From: Streptomyces wedmorensis
Lineage (GTDB): Bacteria > Actinomycetota > Actinomycetes > Streptomycetales > Streptomycetaceae
Assembly (NCBI RefSeq): GCF_000716445.1
Contig: NZ_JNWK01000005.1
Location: 310,001 to 374,000, forward strand
DNA: 64,000 nucleotides
Direction: 5' to 3'
In this document: piece after piece, positions 53,443-61,924 of the stretch
Layout of the letters: every line of letters begins with the position of its first letter
Numbering within the stretch: position 1 is the stretch's first letter
Notes under the pieces: generated by a model
Told to the model about the DNA's origin: nothing
Seen by the model: only the letters and a program-made list of their open reading frames with translations
The model's database searches: none
Made by a program: the position numbers and the translations under genes

Positions 53443-53550
53443 ATGGGCGAGCCTCCCAGTAGCACTGGTCCCGACAGCTCCGGCTTCGACGGCCGACACC
53501 GAGCGATCCTCCTCCCCCTGACTGATCATGGGACGGAGGTGAACCGATGA
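53443..53550 (+). CDS. Possible 35-residue upstream ORF in the CNNM leader
   Basis: ATG at 53443, in the palindrome CGCCCATGGGCG, opens a 35-codon frame ending in TGA at 53548-53550, which overlaps the CNNM ATG (ATGA). The peptide begins MGEPPSSTGPDSSG and has no recognisable domain. AAAGGTG is upstream at long spacing. It may be a leader peptide that couples translation, or chance. Confidence 0.35.
   Translation: MGEPPSSTGPDSSGFDGRHRAILLPLTDHGTEVNR
53505..53541 (+). promoter_or_regulatory. Possible Shine-Dalgarno-sequestering hairpin before the CNNM operon
   Basis: CCTCC (53511-53515) can pair with GGAGG (53535-53539), the ribosome site of the first CNNM gene. The preceding 270 bp hold no other gene and could be a structured leader. 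Weak by itself. Confidence 0.3.
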
Positions 53551-54899
53551 CCGAAGTGCTTCTGCTCCTCCTGGCGCTCCTCCTCTCACTCGCGTGCGGT
53601 GCCTTCGTCGCGGCGGAGTTCTCGTTGACGACCGTCGAGCGCGGCGAGCTCGAATCCGCGGCGGAGCGCGGCGAGCGCGGGGCGGCGAGCGCCCTGAAGG
53701 CCGTGCGGTCGCTGACCTTCCAGCTCTCCGGCGCGCAGCTGGGCATCACCGTCACCAACCTCGTGGTCGGCATGCTCGCCGAGCCGTCGGTGGCCAAGCT
53801 CATCCGCGGCCCGGTCGAGGCCCTCGGCCTCTCCCCCTCGGTCGCGTCTTCCGTGGCGCTGGTGCTGGGTACGGCCCTGTCGACCGTCGTCCTGATGGTC
53901 GTCGGCGAGCTGGTACCCAAGAACTGGGCGATCTCCTCGCCCCTCGCGGTGGCGAAGGTGGTGGCCACCCCCCAGCGGGTGTTCACGGCCGCCTTCAAGC
54001 CGCTGATCAGCCACCTCAACAACACCGCGAACCGGATCCTGCGCCGACTCGGCATGGAGCCGACCGAGGAGCTGGCCTCGGCGCGGTCCCCGCAGGAGCT
54101 GGTGGCGCTGGCCCGGCACTCGGCGAAGGAGGGCGCTCTCGAAGCGGACACGGCCGAGCTGTTCGTCCGGACGCTCAACCTGGCCGAGCTGACCGCCGAG
54201 AACGTGATGACGCCCCGCGTGCAGGTCACCGCGCTCGAGGTGCAGGCCACCGCCGAGGACGTGGCGAACGCGACCCGGGCCACGGGCCTCTCCCGCTTCC
54301 CGGTCTATCGCGGCAGCCTCGACTCGGTCGTCGGCATCGCGCACATCAAGGACGTGCTGGCCATACCGGCCGCCGAACGGCCGCGCCGCCGCATCGGCGA
54401 GATGGTGCGCGAGCCGCTGCTCGTGCCCGAGACCCTGACGGTGGACCGTCTCCTCGACCGGCTCTCCGGCAAGCAGACGATGGCCGTCGTCATCGACGAG
54501 TACGGCGGTACGGCCGGCGTCGTCACACTGGAGGACATCGTCGAGGAGGTCGTGGGCGAGGTCCGCGACGAGCACGACCCGCACGAGACGCCGGACCTGG
54601 CGCGGGCGGGCGAGGACGCTGACGGGCGTGAGCTCTGGTCGGCCGACGGCGCCGCCCGTACGGACCAGGTGGGGGCGATCGGCCTCCGGGTGCCCGACGG
54701 CCCTTACGAGACGCTCGCGGGTGTCCTGGCCACCAAGCTGGGCCGTATCCCGGCCGTCGGCGACAGCGTGGAGCTGGCCGGCTGGCGGCTCGACGTCGTG
54801 GACGCCTCCGGTCGGCGCGCCGCGCGCGTGCTGATGCACGCCCCCGCGCACGACACCGGGGACGAGACCGGCAACGAGTCCGGGGAGGCCCGCCGATGA
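53547..54899 (+). CDS. CNNM/CorC-type membrane protein 1
   Basis: A 450-residue protein. DUF21/CNNM membrane domain with three to four helices (LLLLLALLLSLACGAFVAAEFSLTTVERGEL, GAQLGITVTNLVVGMLAEP, VLMVVGELVPKNWAI), a CBS pair (VMTPRVQVTALEVQATAEDV and GKQTMAVVIDEYGGTAGVVTLEDI), and a CorC_HlyC domain at the C-terminus. The family is linked to magnesium or divalent cation efflux. GGAGGTGAACCG precedes the ATG. The second paralogue overlaps by 4 bp. Confidence 0.92.
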   Translation: MTEVLLLLLALLLSLACGAFVAAEFSLTTVERGELESAAERGERGAASALKAVRSLTFQLSGAQLGITVTNLVVGMLAEPSVAKLIRGPVEALGLSPSVASSVALVLGTALSTVVLMVVGELVPKNWAISSPLAVAKVVATPQRVFTAAFKPLISHLNNTANRILRRLGMEPTEELASARSPQELVALARHSAKEGALEADTAELFVRTLNLAELTAENVMTPRVQVTALEVQATAEDVANATRATGLSRFPVYRGSLDSVVGIAHIKDVLAIPAAERPRRRIGEMVREPLLVPETLTVDRLLDRLSGKQTMAVVIDEYGGTAGVVTLEDIVEEVVGEVRDEHDPHETPDLARAGEDADGRELWSADGAARTDQVGAIGLRVPDGPYETLAGVLATKLGRIPAVGDSVELAGWRLDVVDASGRRAARVLMHAPAHDTGDETGNESGEARR

Positions 54900-55915
54900 T
54901 CGTGATCCAGTTGTTGATCGGCCTGCTCACGCTGGTCGTCAACGCGTTCTTCGTCGGCGCCGAGTTCGCCTTGATCTCGGTTCGCCGCAGTCAGATCGAG
55001 CCTCTGGCCGAGTCCGGGAACCGGCGGGCGCGGAGCGTCATCTGGGGTCTGGAGCACGTGTCCGCGATGCTCGCCGCGGCGCAGCTGGGCATCACGCTGT
55101 GCACCCTGGTGCTCGGCATCGTCGCCGAGCCGGCCATCGCGCACCTGCTGGAGCCGGTGTTCGACGCGGTCGGCGTCCCGCACGGCCTGGTGCACCCGAT
55201 CTCGTTCGTGATCGCCCTGTCGCTCGCGACCTACCTGCACATGCTGCTGGGCGAGATGGTGCCGAAGAACATCGCGCTCGCCGAGCCGACGCGCACCGCG
55301 CTGCTGCTCGGGCCGCCGCTGGTGACGCTCGCGCGGGCCCTGCGACCGGTGATCTTCGCGATCAACGCCCTCGCCAACGCGCTGCTCAAGCTGCTCCGCG
55401 TGGAGGTCAAGGACGAGGTCTCGGCGACCTTCTCGGACGACGAGCTGGCCCGGATGGTCACCGACTCGGGTGACGCCGGACTCCTCGACGACCGGGCCGC
55501 CGAGCGGCTGCACGACGCCCTCGAGCTGGGCAGGCGTCCCGTGCGGGACGTCGTCATGCCGGCGGAGAAGGTGGTGTACGCGCAGGTCGGCACGACCCCC
55601 GAGGAGCTGGAGGCGCTGTCGGCGCGGACGGGCTTCTCGCGCTTCCCGGTGGTCGACTCGGAGCGTCGGATCCTGGGCTATCTGCACGTCAAGGACGCGC
55701 TGGACGTGTCGCCGCGCGACCTGCCGTTCCCGGTGTCGTCGCTGCGGCCGATCGCCCGGGTCCGGGCGGCCACGCCGCTGGACGACGTCCTCACGGCGAT
55801 GCGCCGCAGCCGGACGCACCTGGCGGCGGTTCTCGACGAGGACGGCAAGCCGGCCGGTCTCGTGACGATGGAGGACGTGCTGCGCGAGTTGGTGGGGCGC
55901 CCCGCGGCGCCGTGA
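54896..55915 (+). CDS. CNNM/CorC-type membrane protein 2, without CorC_HlyC domain
   Basis: A 339-residue paralogue of the previous gene. DUF21 domain (LTLVVNAFFVGAEFALISVRRSQIEPL, AAAQLGITLCTLVLGIVAEP, MLLGEMVPKNIALAEP) and a CBS pair (VVMPAEKVVYAQVG, GFSRFPVVDSERRILGYLHVKDAL, THLAAVLDEDGKPAGLVTMEDVLRELVG). It stops right after the CBS domains, so the CorC_HlyC domain is absent. The ATGA overlap and paralogy suggest a heteromeric complex. Confidence 0.92.
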   Translation: MIVIQLLIGLLTLVVNAFFVGAEFALISVRRSQIEPLAESGNRRARSVIWGLEHVSAMLAAAQLGITLCTLVLGIVAEPAIAHLLEPVFDAVGVPHGLVHPISFVIALSLATYLHMLLGEMVPKNIALAEPTRTALLLGPPLVTLARALRPVIFAINALANALLKLLRVEVKDEVSATFSDDELARMVTDSGDAGLLDDRAAERLHDALELGRRPVRDVVMPAEKVVYAQVGTTPEELEALSARTGFSRFPVVDSERRILGYLHVKDALDVSPRDLPFPVSSLRPIARVRAATPLDDVLTAMRRSRTHLAAVLDEDGKPAGLVTMEDVLRELVGRPAAP

Positions 55916-55940
55916 CGCACGGAGACGGACGGAACCTGAC

Positions 55941-55972
55941 GGAGGGCCCCGGGAGTGATCCCGGGGCCCTCC
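55941..55972. terminator. Bidirectional terminator
   Basis: Perfect 14-bp stem (55941-55954 with 55959-55972) and 4-nt loop between the convergent CNNM operon and the DinB-like gene. Confidence 0.88.
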
Positions 55973-55978
55973 GGCCCG

Positions 55979-56998
55979 TCAGAGTGCGGTGGCCGCCAGC
56001 CAGTCGTCGAGCAGGTCCCGGTCACCGGTGTGCGTGAAGCGCGGGTCGTCGGCCTCGTACCTGCGGTGCAGGAGCAGCAGCAGCTCCCCGGCGTCCGCCT
56101 CGACGCCGGCGGTCGGCTCCGCGCCGCCGCTCCCCCGGCTCCAGGTGAAGCCGCCCCCGCCGAGGGCGAGGGTCCAGACGGCGCCGGTGTCGCGGGCGGT
56201 GAGGCGCAGGACGGCGCCGTCGCGGTCGAGGTGGGCGAGCGGTTCGGCGACCCAGGGGATGTACGGGGCGTCCCCGAGGAAATGGTCGACCGCGTCCGCC
56301 GCCGTGCCGGGATGGAGCGGTCCCGCCGTCCCGGCGACGGCGAGCTCGGCGTCCGCGAGGTGGACCAGCGTCTCGAAGAGCACATGGCGGGGGTAGTGGC
56401 GCACGTGCGGGTCGGCTCCCGGCGACCAGACCGGGGCGTCCGGGTCGGCCTCGCGCGCGGTGGCGGCGAACCGCTCGGCTCCGGCGGCGAGCCAGCCGGG
56501 GTACGCGGCGGGGTCGGCCGGCAGGTCGAGGGGGACGTCACGAGTCAGGACACGGACGGTCGCGCGGGTCCGTACGAGGTGTTCGGCCCAACGGTGGACA
56601 GTGCCCACGTGTCGGGTGAGGTCGGCGAGGGTCCAGCCGGGGCAGGTGGGGACCGGGGTCGCGGGGTCGGCCGCACGGACGGTCGCGGCGAAGCGGCGGG
56701 CGGTGTCGGCGACGGCCTCGCAGGCGGCGGCGTGGGTGTCCTCGGTGAGCCCGAAGCCTTCGGAGACCTTGAGGAGCTCCTCGCGCCAGGGGCCGGGCGG
56801 CTGCCGCAGCGCGGCCGCCCGGAACAGCCCGTCGAGGGCGCGGCGGTCGGCCGGGCCGAGTCCGCCCAGGGTGTGCGCGGTGCCCTCCAGCCACCTCACG
56901 GCCGTGTCGGGGTCGAGGACCTCGTCGTCCGAGGTGTCGACCGTCGCCACGAGTTCGGCGAGGGCCTCGGCCAGGGCGCTCAGCAGCGCGTCGCTCAT
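55979..56998 (-). CDS. Mycothiol-dependent DinB/maleylpyruvate isomerase-family protein with extra N-terminal domain
   Basis: A 339-residue protein. From about residue 87 it has the DinB-like mycothiol-dependent metalloenzyme fold: ADPATPVPTCPGWTLADLTRHVGTVHRWAEHLV with the metal His, and HYPRHVLFETLVHLADAELAVAG. A C-terminal domain (LTARDTGAVWTLALGGG...) is the usual sterol carrier-like part. Residues 1-86 (LAEALAELVATVDTSDDEVLDPDTAVRWLEGTAHTLGGL) form an additional acidic helical module not found in typical members. It is divergent from the SGNH hydrolase with a 16-bp palindrome in between. Confidence 0.82.
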   Translation of the reverse strand: MSDALLSALAEALAELVATVDTSDDEVLDPDTAVRWLEGTAHTLGGLGPADRRALDGLFRAAALRQPPGPWREELLKVSEGFGLTEDTHAAACEAVADTARRFAATVRAADPATPVPTCPGWTLADLTRHVGTVHRWAEHLVRTRATVRVLTRDVPLDLPADPAAYPGWLAAGAERFAATAREADPDAPVWSPGADPHVRHYPRHVLFETLVHLADAELAVAGTAGPLHPGTAADAVDHFLGDAPYIPWVAEPLAHLDRDGAVLRLTARDTGAVWTLALGGGGFTWSRGSGGAEPTAGVEADAGELLLLLHRRYEADDPRFTHTGDRDLLDDWLAATAL

Positions 56999-57035
56999 CG
57001 GGTTTCCCCTCCCGGGTTCTGCACGGCATCCGTCG

Positions 57036-57051
57036 CATACCGCGCGGTATG
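57036..57051. promoter_or_regulatory. Perfect 16-bp operator palindrome
   Basis: CATACCGCGCGGTATG in the 64-bp divergent promoter between 56998 and 57063. Its right arm overlaps TATGAT, a likely -10 for the SGNH hydrolase gene. The ATACCG-N2-CGGTAT form is typical of TetR-type operators. Confidence 0.65.
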
Positions 57052-57062
57052 ATCACTCCGCC

Positions 57063-57845
57063 ATGCAGATCAATGCCACGTACAACAGTCTCGTCGCCAT
57101 CGGCGACAGCTTCACCGAGGGTATGTCGGACCTGAAGCCCGACGGCTCCTACCGGGGGTGGGCCGACGTCCTCGCGGGCCGGCTCGCGGCCCGTTCGCCC
57201 GGCTTCCGCTACGCCAACCTGGCTGTGCGCGGGAAGCTCATCGGACAGATCGTCGAGGAGCAAGTCGGCCTGGCAGCAGCCATGCAGGCCGATGTGGTGA
57301 CCCTCGTCGGGGGGCTCAACGACACCCTGCGCCCCAAGGTCGACATGGTGCGCGTGCGGGACCTGCTCACCGAGGCAGTGGAACGCCTCACACCGGCCTG
57401 CGGGCAGCTGGTGCTGATGCGCAGTCCCGGACGCAACGGCCCGGTGATGGAGCGCTTCCGGCCCCGCATGGAGGAGCTGTTCGCGCACATCGACGGACTG
57501 GCCTCCCGGCACGGCGCCCTGGTCGTCGACCTGTACGGGGCCGAGTCCCTCGGCGACCCCCGGCTGTGGGACGTGGACCGGCTCCATCTGACCGCCGACG
57601 GGCACCGGCGGGTGGCCGAGGCCGTGTGGCAGACCCTCGGCCTGGGACCCGAGGAGGACTGGCGGACCCCGCTGCCGCCGTCCGGGCGGCCGGGCTGGGC
57701 GAGCCGCCGGATCGCGGACGCCCGGTTCGCGAAGGAGCACCTGGGACCCTGGATCGGGCGGCGGCTGACCGGCCGCTCATCGGGTGACGGCCGCCCGCCC
57801 AAGCGCCCCGAGCTGCTGCCGTACGAGTCCCCCGCCGGTCCGTGA
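57063..57845 (+). CDS. SGNH/GDSL hydrolase
   Basis: A 260-residue esterase-like enzyme without a signal peptide. Block I VAIGDSFTEGMSD (catalytic Ser), block II Gly in NLAVRGKLIGQI, block III GGLNDTLRP (Asn), and block V DVDRLHLTADGHRRVAEA (Asp and His). A cytoplasmic lipase/esterase role is likely; substrate unknown. The leader is very short (about six bases after the presumed start site), with no ribosome site, so the mRNA may be leaderless. Confidence 0.92.
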   Translation: MQINATYNSLVAIGDSFTEGMSDLKPDGSYRGWADVLAGRLAARSPGFRYANLAVRGKLIGQIVEEQVGLAAAMQADVVTLVGGLNDTLRPKVDMVRVRDLLTEAVERLTPACGQLVLMRSPGRNGPVMERFRPRMEELFAHIDGLASRHGALVVDLYGAESLGDPRLWDVDRLHLTADGHRRVAEAVWQTLGLGPEEDWRTPLPPSGRPGWASRRIADARFAKEHLGPWIGRRLTGRSSGDGRPPKRPELLPYESPAGP

Positions 57846-57928
57846 GCCGGCGGCGGGCCGCCTCCGTGACCTGGGTCTCGTAGCAAGCTCCACATCGGAG
57901 GGTGGCGCTGGCCTGCAGAAACCGCCAG

Positions 57929-57943
57929 TAGAATCTGTCCACG
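57929..57943 (+). promoter_or_regulatory. purB -10 box, near-leaderless transcript
   Basis: TAGAAT at 57929-57934 ends nine bases before the purB GTG at 57943, so the transcript should start at or within two bases of the start codon. No clear -35 is seen. Confidence 0.5.
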
Positions 57944-59385
57944 TGACTGCTGTGACTGCGAAGCCCCGCATCCCCAACGTTCTGGCCGGCCGCTACGCCT
58001 CCGCGGAGCTCGCCGTCCTCTGGTCCCCCGAGCAGAAGGTGAAGCTGGAGCGTCAGCTGTGGCTCGCCGTGCTCCGTGCGCAGAAGGACCTCGGGATCGA
58101 GGTTCCGGACGCCGCCCTCGCCGACTACGAGCGCGTTCTCGACCAGGTCGACCTCGGTTCCATCGCCGAGCGCGAGAAGGTCACCCGGCACGACGTGAAG
58201 GCCCGGATCGAGGAGTTCAACGCCCTCGCCGGCCACGAGCACGTCCACAAGGGCATGACCTCGCGCGACCTCACCGAGAACGTCGAGCAGCTCCAGATCC
58301 GCCTCTCCCTCGAGCTGATGCGGGACCGCACGGTCGCCGTCCTCGGACGTCTCGGCAAGCTCTCCGCCGAGTACGCGGAGCTGGTCATGGCCGGCCGCTC
58401 GCACAACGTCGCCGCCCAGGCGACCACCCTCGGCAAGCGCTTCGCGACCGCGGCGGACGAGCTGCTCGTGGCCTACGCCCGCCTGGAGGAGCTGCTGGGC
58501 CGCTACCCGCTGCGCGGCATCAAGGGCCCGGTCGGCACCGCGCAGGACATGCTGGACCTGCTCGGCGGCGACGCCGGCAAGCTGGCCGACCTCGAGCAGC
58601 GGATCGCCGGTCACCTCGGCTTCGCCAACGCCTTCACCTCGGTCGGCCAGGTCTACCCGCGCTCGCTCGACTACGACGTGGTGACGTCGCTGGTGCAGCT
58701 GGCCGCCGCCCCGTCGTCGATCGCCAAGACGATCCGCTTGATGGCGGGCCACGAGCTGGTCACCGAGGGCTTCAAGCCCGGCCAGGTCGGCTCCTCGGCG
58801 ATGCCGCACAAGATGAACACGCGGTCCTGCGAGCGCGTGAACGGCCTCATGGTCATCCTGCGCGGCTACGCGTCGATGACCGGCGAGCTGGCCGGCGACC
58901 AGTGGAACGAGGGCGACGTGTCCTGCTCCGTGGTCCGCCGCGTCGCGCTGCCGGACGCCTTCTTCGCGCTCGACGGCCTCCTGGAGACCTTCCTCACCGT
59001 GCTCGACGAGTTCGGCGCCTTCCCGGCCGTCGTCGCCCGCGAGCTCGACCGCTACCTGCCGTTCCTGGCGACGACCAAGGTCCTCATGGGCGCCGTGCGC
59101 GCCGGCGTGGGCCGCGAGGTCGCCCACGAGGCCATCAAGGAGAACGCCGTCGCCTCCGCCCTCGCCATGCGCGAGCAGGGCGCCGAGCGCAACGAGCTCC
59201 TCGACAAGCTGGCCGCCGACGAGCGGATCCCGCTGGACCGGGCCCAGCTCGACGAGCTGATGGCGGACAAGCTGTCCTTCACGGGCGCCGCCGCCGACCA
59301 GGTCGCGGTCGTGGTCTCCCGCATCGAGGAGATCCTCAAGCAGCACCCCGAGGCCGCCGCCTACGCCCCCGGGGCGATCCTCTGA
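57943..59385 (+). CDS. purB: Adenylosuccinate lyase
   Basis: A 480-residue enzyme of the fumarase superfamily, acting twice in purine synthesis (SAICAR to AICAR, adenylosuccinate to AMP). HEHVHKGMTSRDLTENV (catalytic His region), RSHNVAAQATTLGKRF, and the signature GSSAMPHKMNTRSCERVNGL (flexible loop Ser, about 285) are present. The N-terminus MTAVTAKPRIPNVLAGRYAS with GTG start fits the actinobacterial type. The next gene, mug, overlaps its stop. Confidence 0.96.
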   Translation: MTAVTAKPRIPNVLAGRYASAELAVLWSPEQKVKLERQLWLAVLRAQKDLGIEVPDAALADYERVLDQVDLGSIAEREKVTRHDVKARIEEFNALAGHEHVHKGMTSRDLTENVEQLQIRLSLELMRDRTVAVLGRLGKLSAEYAELVMAGRSHNVAAQATTLGKRFATAADELLVAYARLEELLGRYPLRGIKGPVGTAQDMLDLLGGDAGKLADLEQRIAGHLGFANAFTSVGQVYPRSLDYDVVTSLVQLAAAPSSIAKTIRLMAGHELVTEGFKPGQVGSSAMPHKMNTRSCERVNGLMVILRGYASMTGELAGDQWNEGDVSCSVVRRVALPDAFFALDGLLETFLTVLDEFGAFPAVVARELDRYLPFLATTKVLMGAVRAGVGREVAHEAIKENAVASALAMREQGAERNELLDKLAADERIPLDRAQLDELMADKLSFTGAAADQVAVVVSRIEEILKQHPEAAAYAPGAIL

Positions 59386-59945
59386 CCCGGACTCCCCGGT
59401 TCACCCCGCAGGAGCTGGAGGCCGCTCGTGACCGCGTCGTTCCCGACGTGGTCGCGGGCGGCCTTTCCGTGCTGTTCTGCGGGATCAATCCGGGTCTGAT
59501 GACGGCGGCGACGGGCCACCACTTCGCCCGTCCCGGCAACCGGTTCTGGCCGGTGCTGCACCTGTCCGGGTTCACTCCGCGGCAGCTGCGGCCGGACGAG
59601 CAGGAGGAGCTCCTCACGTACGGGCTCGGGATCACGAACGTGGTGGCGCGGGCGACCGCGCGGGCCGACGAGCTGAGCCGGGAGGAGTACGTCGAGGGCG
59701 GGCGGATCCTGACCGGGAAGGTGGAGCGGCTCGCACCGCGCTGGCTCGCGGTGGTCGGTGTCACCGCGTACCGCACGGCCTTCGGCGAGCCGAAGGCGGC
59801 GATCGGCCCGCAACCGCGCATGATCGGATCCACCCGGGTCTGGGCGCTGCCCAATCCGAGCGGCCTCAACGCGCACTGGACGGCGGCGACGATGGCCGAG
59901 GAGTACGCCCGTCTCCGGGAGGCCGCCGAGGCACCCGGCGCGTAG
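59382..59945 (+). CDS. mug: G/U mismatch-specific DNA glycosylase
   Basis: Up to 187 residues of the TDG/Mug family of uracil-DNA glycosylases. GLSVLFCGINPGLMTAATGHHFARPGNRFWP contains the GINPG active-site motif, and GSTRVWALPNPSGLNAHW the NPSG insertion loop. The frame has no ATG, GTG or TTG before the conserved RFTPQELEAARDRVVPDV segment. The only candidate that keeps it is CTG at 59382, overlapping the purB stop (CTGA), with GGGGCGA upstream. The in-frame GTG at 59448 would remove 22 conserved residues. Confidence 0.85.
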   Translation: MTRTPRFTPQELEAARDRVVPDVVAGGLSVLFCGINPGLMTAATGHHFARPGNRFWPVLHLSGFTPRQLRPDEQEELLTYGLGITNVVARATARADELSREEYVEGGRILTGKVERLAPRWLAVVGVTAYRTAFGEPKAAIGPQPRMIGSTRVWALPNPSGLNAHWTAATMAEEYARLREAAEAPGA

Positions 59946-59958
59946 CCAAGGAGTGCCC

Positions 59959-60489
59959 GTGGAGTGGGGTGACTACCGGCCGTTCCAGCCCCTGGAGGAC
60001 GGGCCGGTGGGGGACCTGTCCCCGGCTGCCGCCCTCCGGGAGTACGAGCACCGGATGGCGACGAAGGACGAGCGGCTGACGGCCCTCGCCGACCTGGTCG
60101 GGGCGAACGGGCTGCGGCTCGGCGCGTCGGACGAGGACCTCGACGCGCTGGAGGGCTGGTACCTCGCCGAGGTCGAGCCGGAGGCGGAGGGGTCCACGCG
60201 GCCGCGCCCGCTGTGGATCGCCGTCGCCTACGACCTGGGCCTTCACATCGGGGACACGATCGTCGCGCGGGCCCCGGGGCTTTCCTGGACCTTCTACCGG
60301 TCCCGGGCAGGAGCGCGCGACGTCTCCCACCAGAATCCGGTGATCATGGGTTTCACCGGGGTCCGGAACAAGCGCTACAACGTCGACCCGTTCCTCTTCG
60401 CGGTCGGGGTCGGCGGCAGCCGGCTCGACGGCCGCGGCACGGGCGGCGCGTTCCGTACCTTCGTCGGCTCGGCGGTCGGCTACGCCTGA
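59959..60489 (+). CDS. Conserved hypothetical protein
   Basis: A 176-residue soluble protein without a family I recognise. MEWGDYRPFQPLEDGPVGDLS at the start, a charged helix with EYEHRMATKDERLTALADLV, a central beta region (RPLWIAVAYDLGLHIGDTIV), and GGAFRTFVGSAVGYA at the end. The mid-part recalls SMI1/KNR4-like or immunity-type proteins in composition only. AAGGAG suits the GTG at 59959 better than the GTG at 59953. It is 13 bp after mug and probably in the purB operon. Confidence 0.7.
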   Translation: MEWGDYRPFQPLEDGPVGDLSPAAALREYEHRMATKDERLTALADLVGANGLRLGASDEDLDALEGWYLAEVEPEAEGSTRPRPLWIAVAYDLGLHIGDTIVARAPGLSWTFYRSRAGARDVSHQNPVIMGFTGVRNKRYNVDPFLFAVGVGGSRLDGRGTGGAFRTFVGSAVGYA

Positions 60490-60716
60490 GGGGGCCGGCC
60501 GGGAACGTCTCCACCGGTGGGTCGACCGTCGTGACCACGGCGTCGATCGTCGCCAGGTGGTGAGCCGTGGTGGTCATGGAGCCAGTAAAGCCCGCGGCAC
60601 TGACAGTTGGCGTCGCGTCAGGCGTCCTGGAGGGGCGGGCCGGGGGCGGCGCTCGCCGCGACCCTGCCCATTGAGTACCATCCGCCGAAGAGGTGTACGA
60701 GCTGGGAGGACACACT

Positions 60717-61874
60717 GTGGGGCGGCTGACCGGCGGGGATCCGTCTCTGCTGAGGCGGATCAACTCCGCGGTGGTACTCCATGCGCTGCGGGGCGCCGAC
60801 GCTCCCACGCTCACGGACCTGACCCGGATCACGGGACTTTCCCGGCCCACGGTCGAGGGGGTCGTCGAGGGGCTCATGGAGGGCGGACTCGTCGTCGAGT
60901 CGGCGCCCGAGGAGGGCGAGGCCCGTCGGCAGGGACGTCCGGCGCGGAGGTTCCGCTTCCGCGCGGAGGCCGGCCATCTCCTCGGCATCGAGATCGGCCC
61001 GCACCGCGTGGCCGCGCTGCTCTCCGGTCTGGACGGGCGGATCATCGGCGCGGGGTCCCGCGAGGTGTCGGAGACGGCGCCCGAGGACGAACGCCTGGAC
61101 AAGGTGCGTACGGTCGTCGCCGACGTGCTGCGCAGGGCCGGGGTCGCCCGGTCCAATCTGCGGGCGGTCGGCGTCGGCACCCCCGGCATCGTGGAGGCCG
61201 ACGGCACGGTGCGGCTCGGCACCGCGCTTCCGGGCTGGACGGGTCTCGCGCTGGGCGAGCGGCTGCGGCGTTCCTTCCGCTGCCCGGTGATCGTGGAGAA
61301 CGACGCGAACGCGGCGGCCGTCGCCGAGCACTGGAAGGGTGCGGCGACCGACTCCGACGACATCGTGTTCGTGCTCGCCGGGCTGAGCCCGGGCGCCGGG
61401 TCGCTGATCGGCGGCCGACTGCACCGGGGGTACGGCGGGGCGGCCGGGGAGATCGGCGCCCTGCACCTGCTGGGCCGGGGGGTCACCCCCGAGCACCTGC
61501 TGTCGACCACCGACGAGCCGCTGCACCCGCTGGACGAGCAGGCCGTCGCCGAGGTCTTCGCACTGGCCCGCAAGGGCGACGCGCGCGCGGAGGCGGCGGT
61601 GGAGCGGTTCATCCAGCGTCTCGTGCACGACGTGGCGGCGCTGGTCCTGGCGATCGACCCCGAGCTGGTCGTGGTCGGCGGCTGGGCCGCCGGCCTCGAC
61701 GGCGTGCTCCCGCCGCTGCGCGAGGAGCTCTCCCGGTTCTGCCTGCGGCCTCCCCGCGTGGTGCTCTCCCTGCTCGGCGAGGCAGCGGTGGGCACCGGCG
61801 CGCTGCGCCTCGCCCTCGACCACGTCGAGGAACAGCTCTTCGCGGTCGAGGGAACGGTGACGGCCCGCCGCTAG
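60717..61874 (+). CDS. ROK family transcriptional regulator
   Basis: A 385-residue protein with an N-terminal winged helix (SLLRRINSAVVLHALRGADAPTLTDLTRITGLSRPTVEGVVEGLM) and a C-terminal ROK sugar kinase-like domain (LLGIEIGPHRVAALLSG, VGVGTPGIVEADG, VIVENDANAAAVAEHW, GAAGEIGALHL). The zinc-site region lacks a clear CxCGxxGC. Such proteins repress sugar uptake or use genes; no such genes are adjacent in the window. GGGAGGA precedes the GTG at 60717. It converges on a GntR gene. Confidence 0.9.
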   Translation: MGRLTGGDPSLLRRINSAVVLHALRGADAPTLTDLTRITGLSRPTVEGVVEGLMEGGLVVESAPEEGEARRQGRPARRFRFRAEAGHLLGIEIGPHRVAALLSGLDGRIIGAGSREVSETAPEDERLDKVRTVVADVLRRAGVARSNLRAVGVGTPGIVEADGTVRLGTALPGWTGLALGERLRRSFRCPVIVENDANAAAVAEHWKGAATDSDDIVFVLAGLSPGAGSLIGGRLHRGYGGAAGEIGALHLLGRGVTPEHLLSTTDEPLHPLDEQAVAEVFALARKGDARAEAAVERFIQRLVHDVAALVLAIDPELVVVGGWAAGLDGVLPPLREELSRFCLRPPRVVLSLLGEAAVGTGALRLALDHVEEQLFAVEGTVTARR

Positions 61875-61924
61875 GAGGTGTCCTGGCGACGGGCCGGTAC
61901 GCGTCGGGTGCTGCGGTGCGGGTG

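Noticed and set aside
53401..53546. M-box (ykoK) magnesium riboswitch
   Set aside because: AGGTG and CCATGGG segments were suggestive, but the GGTGAGGCTCC core is missing.
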